64,000 bases of DNA from Paenarthrobacter sp. A20 (lineage in GTDB: Bacteria; Actinomycetota; Actinomycetes; Actinomycetales; Micrococcaceae). Below are positions 62,773 through 64,000 of this stretch, one piece after another. The notes beneath the pieces were generated by a model. That model saw only the letters and a list, made by a program, of their open reading frames with translations. It was not told where the DNA came from and did no database searches. The position numbers were made by a program, and so were the translations under genes. Each line of letters opens with the position of its first letter. Positions within the stretch are counted from its first letter, which is position 1. The DNA is taken from contig NZ_JALJWH010000001.1 of NCBI RefSeq assembly GCF_024168825.1, forward strand, positions 3,534,001 through 3,598,000. Reading direction: 5' to 3'.

Positions 62773-64000
62773 ATGCCTTTCCTGGACAAACTTCAGCTCT
62801 GGGCCGATCAGCGCCCCCACGACACCGCCGTCGTTGTGGGCAGCAGCCGGCTCACCTGGGCGGGACTCCGTGACGCCGCAGCGACCTTGATCGGCGACGC
62901 GGCGGACATGACCGTTCTCGCAGAACCGAACTCCAACCGCTTCATTGAGCGATACGTGGCGGCGGTGGCCGGGGACCGTCGTTGTGCGGTGCTGGACCCG
63001 GAATGGCCGGCGCCCATGATCGACGAAGTAGCGTCGCGCATCGTTGGGCAGGGGGCGGCATCAGATACGGAGCTGGTGGACGGAGATCCCTCCACTACTT
63101 TCCTCATCGGCCTGACCTCCGGCACTACCTCTGTTCCGAAGGCTTTCACCCGCTCCCGCCGCTCCTGGCAGGTGTCGTTCGAGGCGTCCATCGAATTCTT
63201 CGGCCTCTCACAGGATGACCGCACGTTGGCACCGGGTCCCCTTTCCGCCAGCCTCAACCTCTACGCCCTCTCCGAGTGCCTCTACGCGGGTGCTGCTTTC
63301 CATACGCTGGCATCGTTCGACGTCGGAGACGCACATGCCGCCATCAGCCACGACGGCATCACCCGCCTCGTGGTGGCGCCAACGATGCTGCGATTGCTCA
63401 GCGAGCGGGGGTTGGCCGGCGACGTCGATGCATCGGGTATCCGCAGTATCGTGTGCGCCGGCTCCAAACTGGACGCCCGGACGTTGGAGGCCGCCAGGCG
63501 GTGGGCCCCACGCGCGTCTATCTACGAGTACTACGGCGCCTCCGAACTTAGCTTTGTCTCCGGTACCCGGCTGGCCGCCGGTGAACCATTGGACGCCGGG
63601 GGCACCGGCATCGGCTTGCCCTTCCCGGGTGTGGAATTGTGCATTCTCGACGACGCAGGCCAGGCTCTTCCCGATGGCGGGCACGGCAACATCAGTGTCC
63701 GCAGCGGGATGGTCAGCAACGGTTACCTTTGGGGCGACGATGGACAAGCCCTCCGGTGCCTGGACGGGTGGTACACCGTAGGCGACCAAGGATTCCTTGA
63801 GAATGGCGTCCTCCACATTCTTGGCCGCCGTTCCGACATGATCATCACGTCGGGAAAAAACGTCTACCCCCACGAAGTGGAACTGGCACTGGCTTCCGTG
63901 CCCGGCATAGATGTTGCCGTCGCTGCTGGTGCGCCTGACGATATTCGCGGCCAGAAGGTGATTGCCGGCGTCGTGCCTTCCTACGGTGCGGTCACCGCCA
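62773..64000 (+). CDS. AMP-dependent acyl-CoA synthetase/ligase (3' end outside the window)
   Basis: The open frame runs from ATG 62773 to the window end, giving 409 codons without a stop. It contains the adenylation P-loop LTSGTTSVPKAF, the core YEYYGASELSF, the hinge GDQGFLENGVLHILGRRSDMI and ITSGKNVYPHEVE. The protein is an ANL-family enzyme that activates a carboxylate with ATP, probably forming a CoA thioester. The N-terminal domain is compact compared with long-chain ligases, so the substrate may be small; this is unproven. Confidence 0.85.
   Translation, partial: MPFLDKLQLWADQRPHDTAVVVGSSRLTWAGLRDAAATLIGDAADMTVLAEPNSNRFIERYVAAVAGDRRCAVLDPEWPAPMIDEVASRIVGQGAASDTELVDGDPSTTFLIGLTSGTTSVPKAFTRSRRSWQVSFEASIEFFGLSQDDRTLAPGPLSASLNLYALSECLYAGAAFHTLASFDVGDAHAAISHDGITRLVVAPTMLRLLSERGLAGDVDASGIRSIVCAGSKLDARTLEAARRWAPRASIYEYYGASELSFVSGTRLAAGEPLDAGGTGIGLPFPGVELCILDDAGQALPDGGHGNISVRSGMVSNGYLWGDDGQALRCLDGWYTVGDQGFLENGVLHILGRRSDMIITSGKNVYPHEVELALASVPGIDVAVAAGAPDDIRGQKVIAGVVPSYGAVTA

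Overview
The window is a chromosomal segment of a high-GC Gram-positive actinobacterium. The protein sequences, the RbpA, WhiA, OpcA and SufR genes, the many GTG starts and the gene order point to the Micrococcaceae, most like Arthrobacter or Paenarthrobacter. I see no tRNA, rRNA, CRISPR array, insertion sequence or prophage. From memory, the gene order joins two blocks that are separate in Mycobacterium tuberculosis: polA-rpsA-coaE-uvrB-uvrA, and uvrC-rapZ-yvcK-whiA / gap-pgk-tpi-secG / pgl-opcA-zwf-tal-tkt / ctaB / suf.

Layout. 1-8.5 kb: small envelope proteins, a RibD/DHFR-like reductase, a hotdog thioesterase divergent from polA, an Eis-like acetyltransferase and a lipid-anchored polysaccharide deacetylase. 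8.5-16.9 kb: rpsA, a YigZ-family gene divergent from a coaE-grpB fusion, uvrB, a TerC-family gene behind a probable yybP-ykoY manganese riboswitch, and an MFS exporter. 16.9-22.7 kb: a minus-strand group with a Ski2-like helicase, an unusual permuted CoA-transferase, a GNAT enzyme and an S33 peptidase. 22.8-30.7 kb: a tam-like methyltransferase, a short GntR regulator whose 3' end carries an exact 49-bp tandem duplication, uvrA, a HAD phosphatase, plsC and uvrC. 30.8-33.7 kb: rapZ-yvcK-whiA. 33.9-38.8 kb: sodA, gapA, pgk, tpiA, secG, rbpA. 38.7-47.0 kb: a minus-strand pentose-phosphate operon, tkt-tal-pgi-zwf-opcA-pgl. 47.4-54.6 kb: ctaB and ctaA, separated by an accessory island (TOPRIM protein, beta/gamma-crystallin-like secreted protein, lipoprotein, adaptor, MacB-like ABC exporter). 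54.7-61.7 kb: an ABC exporter divergent from sufR-sufB-sufD-Rieske-sufC-sufT. 61.8-64 kb: a YpfJ-like metallopeptidase divergent from an AMP-dependent synthetase cut by the window end.

Functionally the window combines nucleotide-excision repair (uvrA, uvrB, uvrC, polA), lower glycolysis and the oxidative and non-oxidative pentose phosphate pathways, haem A synthesis, Fe-S cluster assembly, and the uvrC-rapZ-yvcK-whiA regulatory block.

One recurrent regulatory theme is visible: many genes carry a TAnnnT hexamer (usually TAGnnT) ending 6-7 bases before the ATG/GTG, which is the signature of leaderless transcripts. At two places (polA/thioesterase and coaE/yigZ) such hexamers overlap on opposite strands and look like symmetric bidirectional promoters. 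The least explained non-coding structure is an array of six ACCTA[G/A]-type boxes repeated every ~21 bp (two helical turns) at 49118-49228, in front of the accessory island's secreted-protein gene.
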